A stretch of DNA of 64,000 bases from Metridium senile (lineage: Eukaryota; Cnidaria; Anthozoa; Actiniaria; Metridiidae). Each line of letters starts with the position of its first letter. Positions within the stretch are counted from its first letter, which is position 1. This document shows positions 1-18,907 of this stretch, piece by piece. The notes below the pieces were generated by a model, which saw only the letters and a list, made by a program, of their open reading frames with translations, had not been told where the DNA came from and did not search any database. The stretch spans positions 2,686,501 through 2,750,500 of the forward strand of contig OX459103.1 in the NCBI GenBank assembly GCA_949775045.1, read 5' to 3'. A program made the position numbers and the translations under genes.

Positions 1-330
1 TATTGTACCACCAGACGCAGTTAAGTTGGTATCATCAGCAAACAAACGAGATGTTGTTTGCTTTAAGCTCTCTGGCAGGTCATTTATATACAGTAGGAAG
101 AAGAGAGGGCCAAGAATGTTGTGTGAATAATTGTTGTTTTTCTTGAAATAATATACACACACTTTCAAGCACAGATGAAGATGATAAAAAGAAACATAAG
201 AAATAAATAGGAACACAAGTCTCTAACTAAAAAAACTACTTTTCATTTACTTTCTAATAAAGCACTCTATGTTGACGAGTGTAAACGTTTTTTATATTAA
301 CAACAACATAAAACTATTCAAAAATATCAG

Positions 331-737
331 TGTTCCTTGCCAACTGTATTTTTAAATACTGTTTAAAAACTGGGGCCAGTTGTTCAAAGCTAGATTAACG
401 CTAATCCTAGGTTAATTGTAAAGAAAACCTACAGAGTTAACCCAGGATTAACTGGCTTTGAACAACTGGGCCTTGTTTCTGTTTAAAATAAAATCAATTT
501 CTTAATAATTCCTAATTCCTATTTGCTTTTTTCGTAATAAAAAATAGTTAACTTGCCAACTGTATTTAAACTGCTTCGGTTTAAAATGAAATAAATTTCT
601 TAATAATTCCTTATTGCTATTTGCTGTTTTCCTAATAAAACTATTTATAAAATGATCAGTGTTCCTTGCCAACTGTATTTAAACTGTTTTGTTTCAAATA
701 AAATCAATTTCTTGATAATTCCTTATTTTTATTTGAC
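331..737 (+). repeat. Three tandem units of about 110 bp
   Basis: Units begin near 331, 552 and 658 with CCTTGCCAACTGTATTT and contain CAATTTCTTAATAATTCC or a close variant. The first unit is split by the MITE at 373-472. Confidence 0.7.
373..472. mobile_element. Short palindromic MITE
   Basis: Inverted ends GGCCAGTTGTTCAAAGC and GCTTTGAACAACTGGGCC enclose a second inverted pair (TAATCCTAGGTTAA / GTTAACCCAGGATTA). About 100 bp, no coding potential, inserted in a tandem repeat unit. Confidence 0.75.
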
Positions 738-1439
738 AACAATAATAATGAATGCCAACTGATATTTGCGTGTGGAGGCTATATGAATGGTATATCACAT
801 ATAGAAAAGATCTAGACGGGTACTGGACATACTATTTGAATACATTTCATTCATATTTAAAATTCCATGCAAATTAGTGAAACAAAATGAAAATTATCTG
901 TCTAATTAAAAACTTTCATAAAATTTTTTTTTTCAAAACATTTCACATAAGCCGATACTTGTATGCTATTGAACATTGATAAAATCATTAAAGTCGTTGA
1001 CAAGAAATATGACGAATCCACGTGCATATTTTGTTATAACAGAAAGCGTGTACTTAATTTCTATTTTATTGATTAAACAAAAGTAACTACATAATCTTTA
1101 TTTATGCCAGCCATGCATTCTGTACTTATTTCTTAACTTATTTATTGATTTTCTAGAGAGACTGTAATTGTGTTTCTATTGTAACAACGTATGTTTATGC
1201 ACGTGAATTTGTTATATTTCAGTGTCAACGATCTGACTAGCATATAATTGTGCATATAGCACACTTATGTGAAACTACTCAATTGCTTGATCGATTCCTT
1301 GCTTGCAGAGCTACCCTCTTACCTTTTTCTTCGACTTATGTAACCAACTTAAGCTTCTAACTATAATTATATAGAAATACAACTAAAAGGGTTAATAAAA
1401 GGTTTCTGCACCATATAGTAGTATTAAGATATATAGAAT

Positions 1440-1830
1440 ATTAATAGAAACTAGCGAGTAAACTAGATTAAGTATAGGCTGCGTCGGTGTTTGATATAAA
1501 TGATAGGTAATATAATGAAATTTGTAACACCGTAAAAAGAAATAGAAATTAGCGAGTAAACTAGTATAGGCTGCGTCGGTGTTTAATATAAATGATAGGT
1601 AATATAATGAAATTTGTAACACCGTAAAAAAAAAGAAATATAAATTAGTGAGTAAACTAGTACTGAGAGTGCATTCAGTAAAAGCTAAAAAAAACAAATT
1701 ACTAAATTGAGCAAAATTGTGCTAGTTGAACAATAGGAAACAATAGAACTAGCACAAAGTAGTATTATTAATGTTTCATGCTTTTACTGAATGCACTCTA
1801 GGCTGCGTCGGTGTTTGATATAAAAAGAAA
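1440..1830. repeat. Tandem copies of dispersed repeat R1 with nested foldback MITE
   Basis: GAGTAAACTAGTATAGGCTG and GGTAATATAATGAAATTTGT recur as R1 units near 1450, 1550 and 1645. The third unit is interrupted by a 134-bp foldback (1666-1799) with perfect 20-bp ends starting AGAGTGCATTCAGTAAAAGC. R1 also occurs near 20475, 21050, 46565, 47140 and 56920. Confidence 0.7.
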
Positions 1831-2185
1831 AAGCTCTTGCATTGTGCCATAAGTTTGTAATTGTTACTGAGATTTGATTACTGTATTACTGAGATAATAT
1901 AATTTTTTTTTACTGGATTATAAACACATTAACAAATTATCATCTTAACATTTTAACATCTTGGCATTTTTTTAACATCTTTACATCTTGATAACTTTTG
2001 AAAACCCAACCGTGATACAAGCAATACCATAGTAGCTTACGTTACCTCCCTAAGTTAAAAACCAGCATGATTGAAGTTAAATATTTATTTGTTTCAAGAG
2101 GAATTAAAGCTTCCATGGCAAGTTTAGTGTACTCTAGATACAGAACATCACAAGTGACTCGGAAAAAATAATTAGATCGAATAAG

Positions 2186-9107
<6,922 letters not shown>

Positions 9108-9689
9108 TTCTACTCTGGCGCTCATCGCTTTATGTGGCCTTTTATACACTTATTTCAAAAAAGGTTGATGATGTTTATGATAAAAGGCGAACAGCGATTG
9201 TACGACCGCAAGGGATTGTGGTTACGAATACAAACTATCCTAGTTTGTTTTCTAGAACTATTCTAAAAAGTTCAAAATTCATGTCACAGATGAGAAAAAC
9301 AACAAGCTTGCACCTCCATCAACGTATCCTGGCCGCTATGATCTCCCTGGACAGAATTTCATGGACAAGCAACTGGTGTTTCCAGATTTTAACCCTTTGT
9401 TGAAGGTTAAAGCTGGCCAAATGTTTAGGATTTGGTATGATCAGGATCTTAGGAATGTTTCAGAGAGTGATAATACTGGTATGGTATGTGCCAATGTTTA
9501 CTTGTTTTATCTACAGTACGTCTTATAGTTCTACTCTGGCGCTCATCGCTTTATGTGGCCTTTTATACACTTATTTCAAAAAAGGTTGATGATGTTTATG
9601 ATAAAAGGCGAACAGCGATTGTACGACCGCAAGGGATTGTGATTACGAATACAAACTATCCTAGTTTGTTTTCTAGAATGCTAAAGCCT

Positions 9690-9915
9690 CGGTCAAACGG
9701 CAATGATAGATCATGATAGCTGATGATAGTTCCAACTATCATGTGCGTTTGACCACCAACTACCATGGATTATCATGGTCTATCATAGAGTTTGAACATA
9801 TTCAAATTTCACATGATAGTCGATGATAGTTTTTGCCGTTTGACCGCGCGTACAGGTTAGTTGATGATAATTGAGACTATCATCAACTATCATAGCCGTT
9901 TGACCTCCGCTTAAG
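9690..9915. mobile_element. Foldback MITE rich in ATGATAG/CTATCAT
   Basis: Ends CGGTCAAACGGC and GCCGTTTGACCTCCG surround many inverted ATGATAG/CTATCAT words and an inner GCCGTTTGACCGCG. The copy after gene 2 is at about 17620-17850. Confidence 0.7.
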
Positions 9916-11535
9916 GACAGTTTCATCGATCAATCGTCTTCACTAAACAGGGCTTTCATTGTTTGAAAATATTTGTTCGGGCATATATTCGAATTAAGAA
10001 TGTGATAACGAGAAGCCATTATTTGAACATTTTACCAGTGAAGTGGTATTTAATTTCGGTCATCATCCGATAACCATTTTCAGAAATACATTGATTATGT
10101 GTTCACATGCAAATATATATTAGTTGAGCAGTCCTATGGGGCTTGACTGACCCTGTTCATTTAAGGAGGGTTTTTTGTTGTTTTAAAAATAGCGCCTCTA
10201 CGATCTTCCTATTGTAATAACCGTGTACTTCACTTAGAATTTCAAAGTTGTCAATGTTCATTTTGAGGCTTTCATTGTGTAGTAAATTAGTTTTCTACCA
10301 CAAAAATGCATAAAAAAATCAATATCAAAGACCCACAGTTCCTTTCGGTCGTACAATCGCAGTTTGCCATTCACCGATCACTCCGTCAACATTTTTTGAA
10401 ACAAGTGTATAAAGACTATTGGCACTTAATGTCTCTTAATATAGCCAACAATAAACCAAGAAAACCACACATTCACTGCCAACGTATCAAAGATACCGTA
10501 TGCAATCTTGAAAACAATGCCATTACCATATATGGTATTGTAGGTGAGAAATAACAAAAGACATAGCAAGCGAGAGTTTTCTTTTTTTTTAACAGGTTGA
10601 GATTGCAACAGAACAATATGCATATCTTTGATACAAAAATCAACAAAAAACATATCTTCAAAGCTATAATAACTAATAAACTAAGTATAATAAGTATATA
10701 TATAATCTCAAGAAGGTTGTTGGTTTTGATATAGATATATTACATTGTTAATATTTTGTTTTACGCTATTCTCTACTTTTACACAACCATAATGCCTTGT
10801 GTTTTTGGGGCAGATATTATATTTCAAATTTGTTTTATTGGAATTACAATTGATTTAATATGCATTACAATAGCTACCCCCAAAACAGAAAGCATTAAGG
10901 TTATTGAGCAAGTAAAGAATGCAGTTCATAGCTGCCAGTTCAGTCGAGTAGCTACAACAATATTAATATAACATGAGAAATATAATGTTTCAAGACTAAT
11001 GTTTCAAAAGACGCGATACAACTGGTTTCTGAGCAACAAAATGTCGGTCACGTGACAAATAAATTTTACCAAAAAAATCAAACCTTCTTTAGGTTAGATC
11101 TCTACATTAAGTGTAAAAATGATATATCTATTGTTATTGGTTCAACATGGAATCGAATTTAATTCATAACTTAATTAATGCACGGTTATCATGTACACAC
11201 TAATATAATTCTGAATAATATTTTAACTGATATTCTACATTAAAGAGTTTAAAATTGTTCAAGTTGAGTTTGTTTTACATCTTTGTCAGCAAAAACGAGA
11301 CTAACAAAACGCAAAAGACAACATGCGCTCGTTTTCCCTAAACGGTTTTTAATGTCCAAATAAAGTTTCAAATCAATTCAAAATGAGATGCAACAAACAT
11401 GATATTTTATCTTAAGAAAACCCTCTAAAATACGTAAACTGTATATAATAAAGTTTTGCGAATATGATTATCGGAATAGAAAAAAAGCCAATAATTGCTA
11501 ACTATTTCACGACTAGTTCTCAAGCAAACTTACCA

Positions 11536-11975
11536 ACTTGCAATGGCAGATTTTCAAAGATTTTCAATTTGTTTTGCTGCACACACCACTCAAAAAGTAG
11601 AGTTGAGTTCTACTTCTCGTAACAGAACTAAATAACTCGCAATGGCACATTTTCAAACATTGTAAGGTATTATTTGTTTTGCTGCACACATCACTCAAAA
11701 AGTAGAGTTTAGTTCTACTTCTCGTAACAGAACTAAATAACTTGCAATGGCACATTTTCAAACATTGTAAGGTATTATTTGTTTTGCTGCACACATCACT
11801 CAAAAAGTAGAGTTTAGTTCTACTTCTCGTAACAGAACTAAATAACTTGCAATGGCACATTTTCAAACATTGTAAGGTATTATTTGTTTTGCTGCACACA
11901 TCACTCAAAAAGTAGAGTTTAGTCCTACTTTTAGTAACAGAACAAAATAACTCGCAATGGCACATTTTCAAGCAT
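11536..11975. repeat. 105-bp minisatellite, second copy with one more unit
   Basis: Same units as at 2440-2790, with anchors 11542, 11641, 11746, 11851 and 11956. The minus-strand open frame across it is a by-product of the period being a multiple of three. Confidence 0.8.
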
Positions 11976-13365
11976 TGAGAGCTTATAAAACTGCAATTCC
12001 TCCTGACAATTGCGAGACTGACGACCTCAGGCTCTTATAAACGGGCTCTACCGGTGTTTTATCGTTCAGCAACCGCTTTGTCGCAACGAAATTGCTAAAC
12101 AAGTTCCTGAGAACATTCCACAGTGTCCACAGTGCAACAGTGCCTTTATCAAATTGAAAAAAAAAAACGTTAAAAAACTTTTATAAATTCTACCGTTCTA
12201 GCCTTCAGCAAATTTGGTCGTAACAACATTGCACATTAGAACAGTGCCTTTAAAAATTGAAAAAAAAAGAACCTTTAAAAAAACTCTTAAAAACTAAACC
12301 GTTTTTGCCTTCAGCAACCGAAATTCCTCATACTTTTCCAAAACATTAATTGACATTGGTTCCCGGTTTAGTGCAGAACACAAACTCAAACTTTTTGACG
12401 GTTAAAGCACGCTGATTATTGACTTGAATTGTTAAAACCCACAAACTAGAATAAAGAGGATGGTATAAAATAGGTGCTAAGTGGGAAGCTAGCTATTCAG
12501 GTCTAATTTTGTTACAATATGAACAAATGGAAATTGTATTCTTATAGTTATTTGTGTATACCTTTTAAATGAAAAAAACAACAGAATTATTATTTTTTTA
12601 CCAATTTGTAGCCTGCGTGTAGACAGAATAAACTTTCCAGCTTCACGCAGTCTATTATTTGTAATTTGTAGAACTCCGTGGTACTAAAAGTTTTAGTAAC
12701 TGTGCGATAAAAAAATAAATAAAAAAAATAAAAATAGGAATTGGGTGATATCATCAGGGTGGCTTAGAAAAAAAACAGAGGGGGTGTAACATGAAAAAAT
12801 GTAAATAGAGGAGGCTCTAAGTAAAGTATTCACGTGTTCTGGGAAATTCATATGTAACACATACATGCCCAATCTTTTTTTTTTTTTTGCGAATAGGTGA
12901 GCATAGTTTTTACAAGTGTTGGCATTGAGATGATAATTTGCCAACCATTTGCACAATAGGTTTTTAAATTGTCTTTGTTATATATATATATAGGTTGGCA
13001 AAATGATAACAAAATACGTCACTGTACGTCCACATAGAGCAAATACAGAGATACAACAGACACGGGCGCTGCGGAGATATAGAATATATATTTCGAGTGT
13101 TACAATTCAACATCTTACAAGTGAGCGCAGCGAATTAATTATCGAATTTGATCACGATAAATATATTATATTCATATAGTTGTTTTTTCTATACATTTCA
13201 CCTATGAAAAATACAGAATGGATTTGCTCTATTTTCACCTTTTTGTAGCCTGTAAACATTCGGACATCACGCAGTCTACTATTTTGTAGAACGCCGTGGT
13301 TTTAGGGACTGCGGGATATATATCAGCAGGGCGGCTCACGTTTTAGAGGGAAAGTCTTATGTAAC

Positions 13366-13618
13366 ATACCGTATCTACTCGAATAAGCGCCGCGGCGCTT
13401 ATTAAATTTTGCTCGATATCACTGTCCCCTTCTTGATCAGAACTACGAATATTGGGGAGATAACTTAATGGGCGAGCATTGACATATAATAACTTTGAAC
13501 TGAAGATTGATAGTGATTGTTAAAAGTGTATTTCCAATGCTGCTCTAGAGCAATATTACAACGTTAAATGCGGCGCTTATTCGGGGGAGGCGCGTATCAG
13601 AAATACCGTATGAAATAT
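13366..13618. mobile_element. MITE with CGAATAAGCGCCGC ends, gene 2 unit
   Basis: Second-unit copy of the element at 4538-4790, carried along by the segmental duplication. Confidence 0.65.
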
Positions 13619-14899
13619 TGAAAAGAATGACATTGCCATATAATTTATGGTATTGTAGGTGAGAAGTAACAAAAGACTTTGATTGGCGCGCGAGATTTTT
13701 TTTTCTTTTTTTAACCGGTTGAGATTTCAACAGATCAATACTTAGGCACATCTTTGATACGAGCTAATTCAAGTAAATACGGCCGTATGTCCTTTTTTCT
13801 CTTTTTCTTTGCCAATGGGTAAACATCATTGTCATTGCAAACATCTTTCCCTGAGACCCTGACCGGCCATGACCCCAAATCTCGCAATTACATTTCTTAA
13901 ACATACCGACGACGCGTATAGAATTGGTAAACAATTGTGTTTTATAGCTGTATATCAGTTGTTATAGAGAAGATTTCCCATGACTGCCAAACGTTCAGTA
14001 CCGTTAGCTTGCACGTGCTTTGCAGAGCTTATGATGCTTCTAGAATGTACCTTTACTCCATTGTGCCGTGAATATTTCATAGACTTAAAATTTTTTACAG
14101 CCAAAAAAAGGAAAATAGTTCAAAACTCGATAAGATTTGTATTTTTCAATAAAAACGAAAATTTGAAAATTTATATTATTTTATTAATATTATTCATTAT
14201 TTCTGTTTATGATGATAACTTGTAGGATATAAATTACGAAGCGATAAATTAGCATGATTGAGCCGCCAAAACTTTAATCTCGAATTTTTCGGAAAATAGA
14301 AATATGTTCGAAGTTTGGGTATTTGTCCCTGAATCAGGGCACCAGGCCTTATGTTTGGCAAAATGAGAGTAATTATTATTGCTGGACTTTAATATACATT
14401 TACGGTCGATATTGACAGATAATCTCTCTTAAAAAAGATAAGACAAAAGAAGAGAAGCCTAGAAACTAGAGGGTTTCTTGAGTATTTGTATTTATCATTT
14501 GTACGTCTATGTTTATTATCCTAAAGAAACCCTCTGGCCAAACGAACCTAGTGCTTTGAATTCACCGAGCCAATAACTATAGGAAGCTCAGCATTTTACC
14601 CTGGCCTTCTCTTGATTGGTTTTAAGTCTTTGAAGAGCTTTCAGTGGACGTAATTTAACAGTTTACGATATAAGGTTCCAAAAATAGCTATAATTGATCA
14701 CTCATGAGTGTTAATCAAATCAACATAGAAGTGAGGTTCTAAGCTCATTTGGTCAGAGGTTTGATTTTCGTTGCCTCACAAATCACCAGAATTAGAAACG
14801 CTAAAACAAGTAGAAAATAACCTCTGGCAACCAGGACAGAGAAGCATAGGCCGAATAGAAGAAGTACAGTCCTTTTTAGTAAATAGCTGCATGTATTTA

Positions 14900-15001
14900 C
14901 AGTGGAACCCCGTTTATCCGGCCACCGAAGGGACAGCCCAAAGTGGCCGTATTAACGGGGTGGCCATATTAAGCGGGTGGCCGTAAGGCGGTGTTCCGCT
15001 G
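14900..15001. mobile_element. pogo/Tigger-like MITE before gene 2 PAN exon
   Basis: Duplicated copy of 6070-6171, same TA flanks and spacing to the exon. Confidence 0.78.
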
Positions 15002-15039
15002 TAGTTTTTTAATACGATTCATATCAATTAACTCCACAG

Positions 15040-15299
15040 ATGCCGATTGCCGTTCTCTGAAGTTTTTACCTGATGGACGAATAGCCGATCAAATCCTTAC
15101 CAACCACACCATTGCTAACCTAACAGTCAACGAAGAGAGGATGTGTCGTGTGAATTGTTACCTGAACCATAACTGTGTATCCTTCAACATTGGGCCAACG
15201 TCATCTGAGTCGCTCCTGTGTCAACTGAACGATGCTGTTCGCCAACAGTATCCCCTGGACATGAAAGAAAAAATAGGATTCTCGTATCAAGAAATTGAA
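15040..15299 (+). CDS. Gene 2 PAN exon
   Basis: 260 nt with the same CACAG acceptor and GTAAGT donor as gene 1. The Asp of DCVSF is changed to Asn (NHNCVSF); all five cysteines are kept. Confidence 0.82.
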
Positions 15300-16512
15300 G
15301 TAAGTAATAATTAAGATCATGTTAACGTATTTAGTACGAATCTATTTGGATTGTCTTTCGTTCTCGATTGTCAACTACATAAAGTGGACTCCCTGAGCCC
15401 ATGAAACTTTATTAAATTTAGAAAATAGTTAATATAGACAAATAGAAGAAAGAAATGCAGTGTAATATAATAGCCGACTTTCGATATTTTTGTTAAACAA
15501 TCATACACAAATGAATCAAAAACAGGCCCCGAGGAAACAATAACCATTCCATCTTGTTTTTCCGGAGTCTCGCTTTGGTTTAAATTGTGTATGATCACTC
15601 AATATCGAAAGTAAAGTGCTTTATAGACCTAATCGACAAACGCGCTGCTATGTACGTTTCCACCCAATTCAAATCTTTTGGGAATAAGATTCTTTGTTTT
15701 ATGTATGTCAATGTCACATGGAATTAAAATATTTGGAACAAAAGTGTTTATTCCCAGAGATTTTGAATTGGGTGGAAACGTACATAGCAACGCGTTAGTC
15801 GATTAGGTCTCTTAAAATGCCACTAGTACAGTGAATAATCAAAGGTTTTGTTTACAACAAAGTAAGATATATCTGATAATAATCAATTATTATGAAGCTC
15901 GTTTGTTCCGCCTGCTTCTATATGCCTAAATATTTCTTAAACAATAGTCATTTTCCAATTCCGTTCAGTGACCACAAATGATAGTTCCATGTCAAGGTTC
16001 TAGTATAGCTTTCACTGATTGGAACTGTGAAAAGGACTAGAGCTCAAACAGTATATCCATTAAATAGAATCAAATTGTTACTGTGTAATAGTTCTTAATT
16101 TGGTGACTACTGATTAATCACTATCAAAGACGTAATGAGCTATTGTTTCTTTTGTATTTAATGTTTCTGTTTGAGTGATAGTGACTAAATTGGAACTATT
16201 AGTTAGTAACTATTTTGTTTTTATTTCATGGTTTTAGTGTTTTCGCTCTATTGTCTAGGAATTAAATTGAACTTAAACTTCATTTAATGCACTTTTATTT
16301 TCTTCTTATTTCTAGACCAATCCGTGCGCAGAGAATCCGTGCGTTAACGCAACATGTCAGGCAGGTTTTGGTCAAGACAATTTCAAATGCCTCTGCTCAA
16401 AAGATCGTACGGGACAGAGATGTGAAATTAGTAAGTATAAAATACTAATCAATACATAATTAGCAACTGCAGTATTAACCAAACAACCAACCAACCACAA
16501 GTCAATAACTAA

Positions 16513-16560
<48 letters not shown>

Positions 16561-17461
16561 CCAACCAACCAACCAACCAACCAACCGACCAACCAACCAA
16601 CCAACCAACCAAACAACCAAACAACCAACCAAACTATTAAACCTATTGAACATTTTAATTGATTATTCGAAATATTTGAAAACAATTATTTGTTCGGTAT
16701 AATAAAACTATAGGATTCATCCTCGCCTATTGTGGCAGATATTTAGGTCTCTATTTCAATATTAGGCCCGATCGCGACCTGTGGTCTCGCCAAATATTGC
16801 ATTCTAGACGTAAATATTCTGCCATAATGGGCTTGGATGAATCCAGTAAGTGTATAATATTATTGAAGCTATATTTCTTCATCAATACTGAAGACGACAC
16901 AACTGTTTGCCGAAATATTTCACTCATAAATAATGATATCAAGTGTCGCATCATTTGCCTGACATGTAGATGTAAATACCAGTCGCTAATTCCTGGAAAT
17001 TCAATTTTTCAGGATTAAATATATGGGTTCAAGCTAACACTGCACCAGTGTGTATTGGTACTAGTGGCGATGCATTTGGTGTCTTTAACGCTACACTAAC
17101 TGGTCAACTCAAAACCATCAAGCTAATCCATCTCTCTGGCGGAGTATCCTGGGGCGGAGGAGCTAGTTTTCAAGGAAACTGGGGCGACAACTATTCTAAA
17201 AAGTTCGAAATTCATGTCACAGATGAGCAGAACAACAAGCTTGCACCTCCATCAACGTATCCTGGCCGCTATGATCTCCCTGGACAGAATTTCATGGACA
17301 AGCAACTGGTATTTCCAGATTTTAACCCTTTGTTGAAGGTTAAAGCTGGCCAAATGTTTAGGATTTGGTATGATCAGGATCTTAGGAATGTTTCAGAGAG
17401 TGATAATACTGGTACGGTATGTGCCAATGTTTACTTGTTTTATCTACAGTACGTCTTATAG
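15040..17461 (+). CDS. Gene 2: PAN - EGF - C-terminal domain copy lacking its own signal exon
   Basis: Exons 15040-15299, 16316-16430 and 17013-17461 match gene 1 exons 2-4 almost base for base, with all splice sites and frames intact and an identical LFYLQYVL ending. Amino-acid changes are few: NHN for NHD and KEK for KEE in the PAN exon, and EQ for EK in the last exon. The duplication that made this copy starts just downstream of gene 1 exon 1, and I find no signal-peptide exon with a phase-1 donor between 9110 and 15040. It is therefore either an untranscribed remnant, an alternative 3' exon set fed by gene 1 exon 1, or driven by an exon I missed. Intron 3 carries only about 150 bp of the microsatellite expanded in gene 1. 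Confidence 0.72.
16316..16430 (+). CDS. Gene 2 EGF-like exon
   Basis: 115 nt, TCTAG acceptor and GTAAGT donor, all six cysteines present and the protein sequence the same as gene 1. Confidence 0.84.
16480..16632. repeat. Short (GCAA)n/(CCAA)n microsatellite in gene 2 intron 3
   Basis: About 150 bp of the same units as in gene 1, in reversed order (GCAA block first, then CCAA). Confidence 0.9.
17013..17461 (+). CDS. Gene 2 terminal exon, novel domain
   Basis: 449 nt after a TTTTTCAG acceptor, open to TAG. It lacks the 421-bp downstream duplication seen in gene 1, which shows that event came after the two genes separated. Confidence 0.82.
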
Positions 17462-17619
17462 TTCTACTCTGGCGCTCATCGCTTTATGTGGCCTTTTATA
17501 CACTTATTTCAAAAAAGGTTGATGAAGTTTATGATAAAAGGCGAACAGCGATTGTACGACCGTAAGGGATTGTGGTTACGAATACAAACTATCCTAGTTG
17601 TTTTCTAGAATGCTAAAGC

Positions 17620-17852
17620 CTCGGTCAAACGGCAATGATAGATCATGATAGCTGATGATAGGTCCAAATATCATGTGCGTTTGGCCACCAACTATCATGC
17701 ACTATCATGGACTATCATGGACTATCATAGAGTTTGAACTTATTCAAATTTCACATGATAGTCGATGATAGTTTTTGCCGTTTGACCGCGCGTACAGGAT
17801 AGTTGATGATAATTGAGACTATCATCAACTATCATAGCCGTTTGACCTCCGC
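17620..17852. mobile_element. Foldback MITE rich in ATGATAG/CTATCAT, second copy
   Basis: Same element as at 9690-9915, with an extra CATGGACTATCATGGACT-type internal repeat. Confidence 0.7.
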
Positions 17853-18651
17853 TTAAGGACAGCTTCATCGATCAATTTTATGCTCTTCTTCACTAAACAG
17901 GGCTTTCATTGTTTGAAAATATTTGTTCGGGCATATATTCGAATTAAGAATGTGATAACGAGAAGCCATTATTTGAACATTTTACCAGTGAAGTGGTATT
18001 TAATTTCGGTCATCATCCGATAACCATTATCAGAAATACATTGATTATGTGTTCATATAGATGCAAATATATATTAGTTGAGCAGTCCTATGGGGATTGG
18101 ATTGGATTGTTCATTTAAGGAAGGCTTTTGTTGTTTTATAAATAGCGCCTCTATGATCTTCCTATTGTAATAACCGTGTACTTCACTTAGAATTTCAAAG
18201 TTGTCAATGTTCATTTTGAGGCTTTCATTGTGTAGTAAATTAGTTTTCTACCACAAAAATGCATTAAAAAATCAATATCAAAGACCCACAGTTCCTTTCG
18301 GTCGTACAATCGCAGTTTGCCATTCACCGATCACTCCGTCAACATTTTTTGAATAAAGTGTATAAAGACTATTGGCACTTAATGTCTCTTAATATAGCCA
18401 ACAATAAACAAAGAAAACCACACATTCACTGCCAACGTATCAAAGATACCGTATGCAATCTTGAAAACAATGCCATTACCATATATGGTATTGTAGGTGA
18501 GAAGTAACAAAAGACATTGCGCGCGAGAGTTTTCTTTTTTTTTTAACAGGTTGAGATTGCAACAGAACAATATGCATATCTTTGATACAAAAATCAACAA
18601 AAAAATATCTTCAAAACTATAATAACTAATAAACTAAGTATAATAAGTATA

Positions 18652-18907
18652 CAGCTATTTCAATTAACGTTGTCCATCTGGAATGGTTGATCTGAGACCG
18701 ATAGGGATTGTGGGAGCTCATTAAATTCCAAATACATTGTTTTATTCACACTTGAATGGTGCTGAATTACAGGTAACCGTATTTCAGAAGTAAACATTAA
18801 TATTTAAGCGTGATTATAATAGTGCATTTGCAGTTTAATGAGCTCCCACAATTCCTATCGGTCTCAGATCAACCATTCCAGATGGACAACGTTAATTGAA
18901 ATAGGTG
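18652..18907. mobile_element. 256-bp TA-flanked MITE specific to the gene 2 unit
   Basis: About 70-nt inverted ends (CTATTTCAATTAACGTTGTC...) lie between TA dinucleotides. The matching place near 10703 in the first unit is the empty site, so insertion came after duplication 1. TA duplication suggests mobilisation by a Tc1/mariner transposase. Confidence 0.85.

Noticed and set aside
10756..10971. Hydrophobic 71-codon frame as a leader exon for gene 2
   Set aside because: No ATG at its start, no phase-1 donor after the hydrophobic part, and the same sequence recurs downstream at about 18970 with the duplication.
11564..11971. Minus-strand 135-codon frame with repeated KMCHCELF-type units
   Set aside because: The 105-bp minisatellite period is divisible by three, so any open frame repeats. 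No splice or start context.
11536..11975. Possible CRISPR-like direct repeats
   Set aside because: Units are about 105 bp and contiguous without unique spacers, in a eukaryotic intron-bearing locus.
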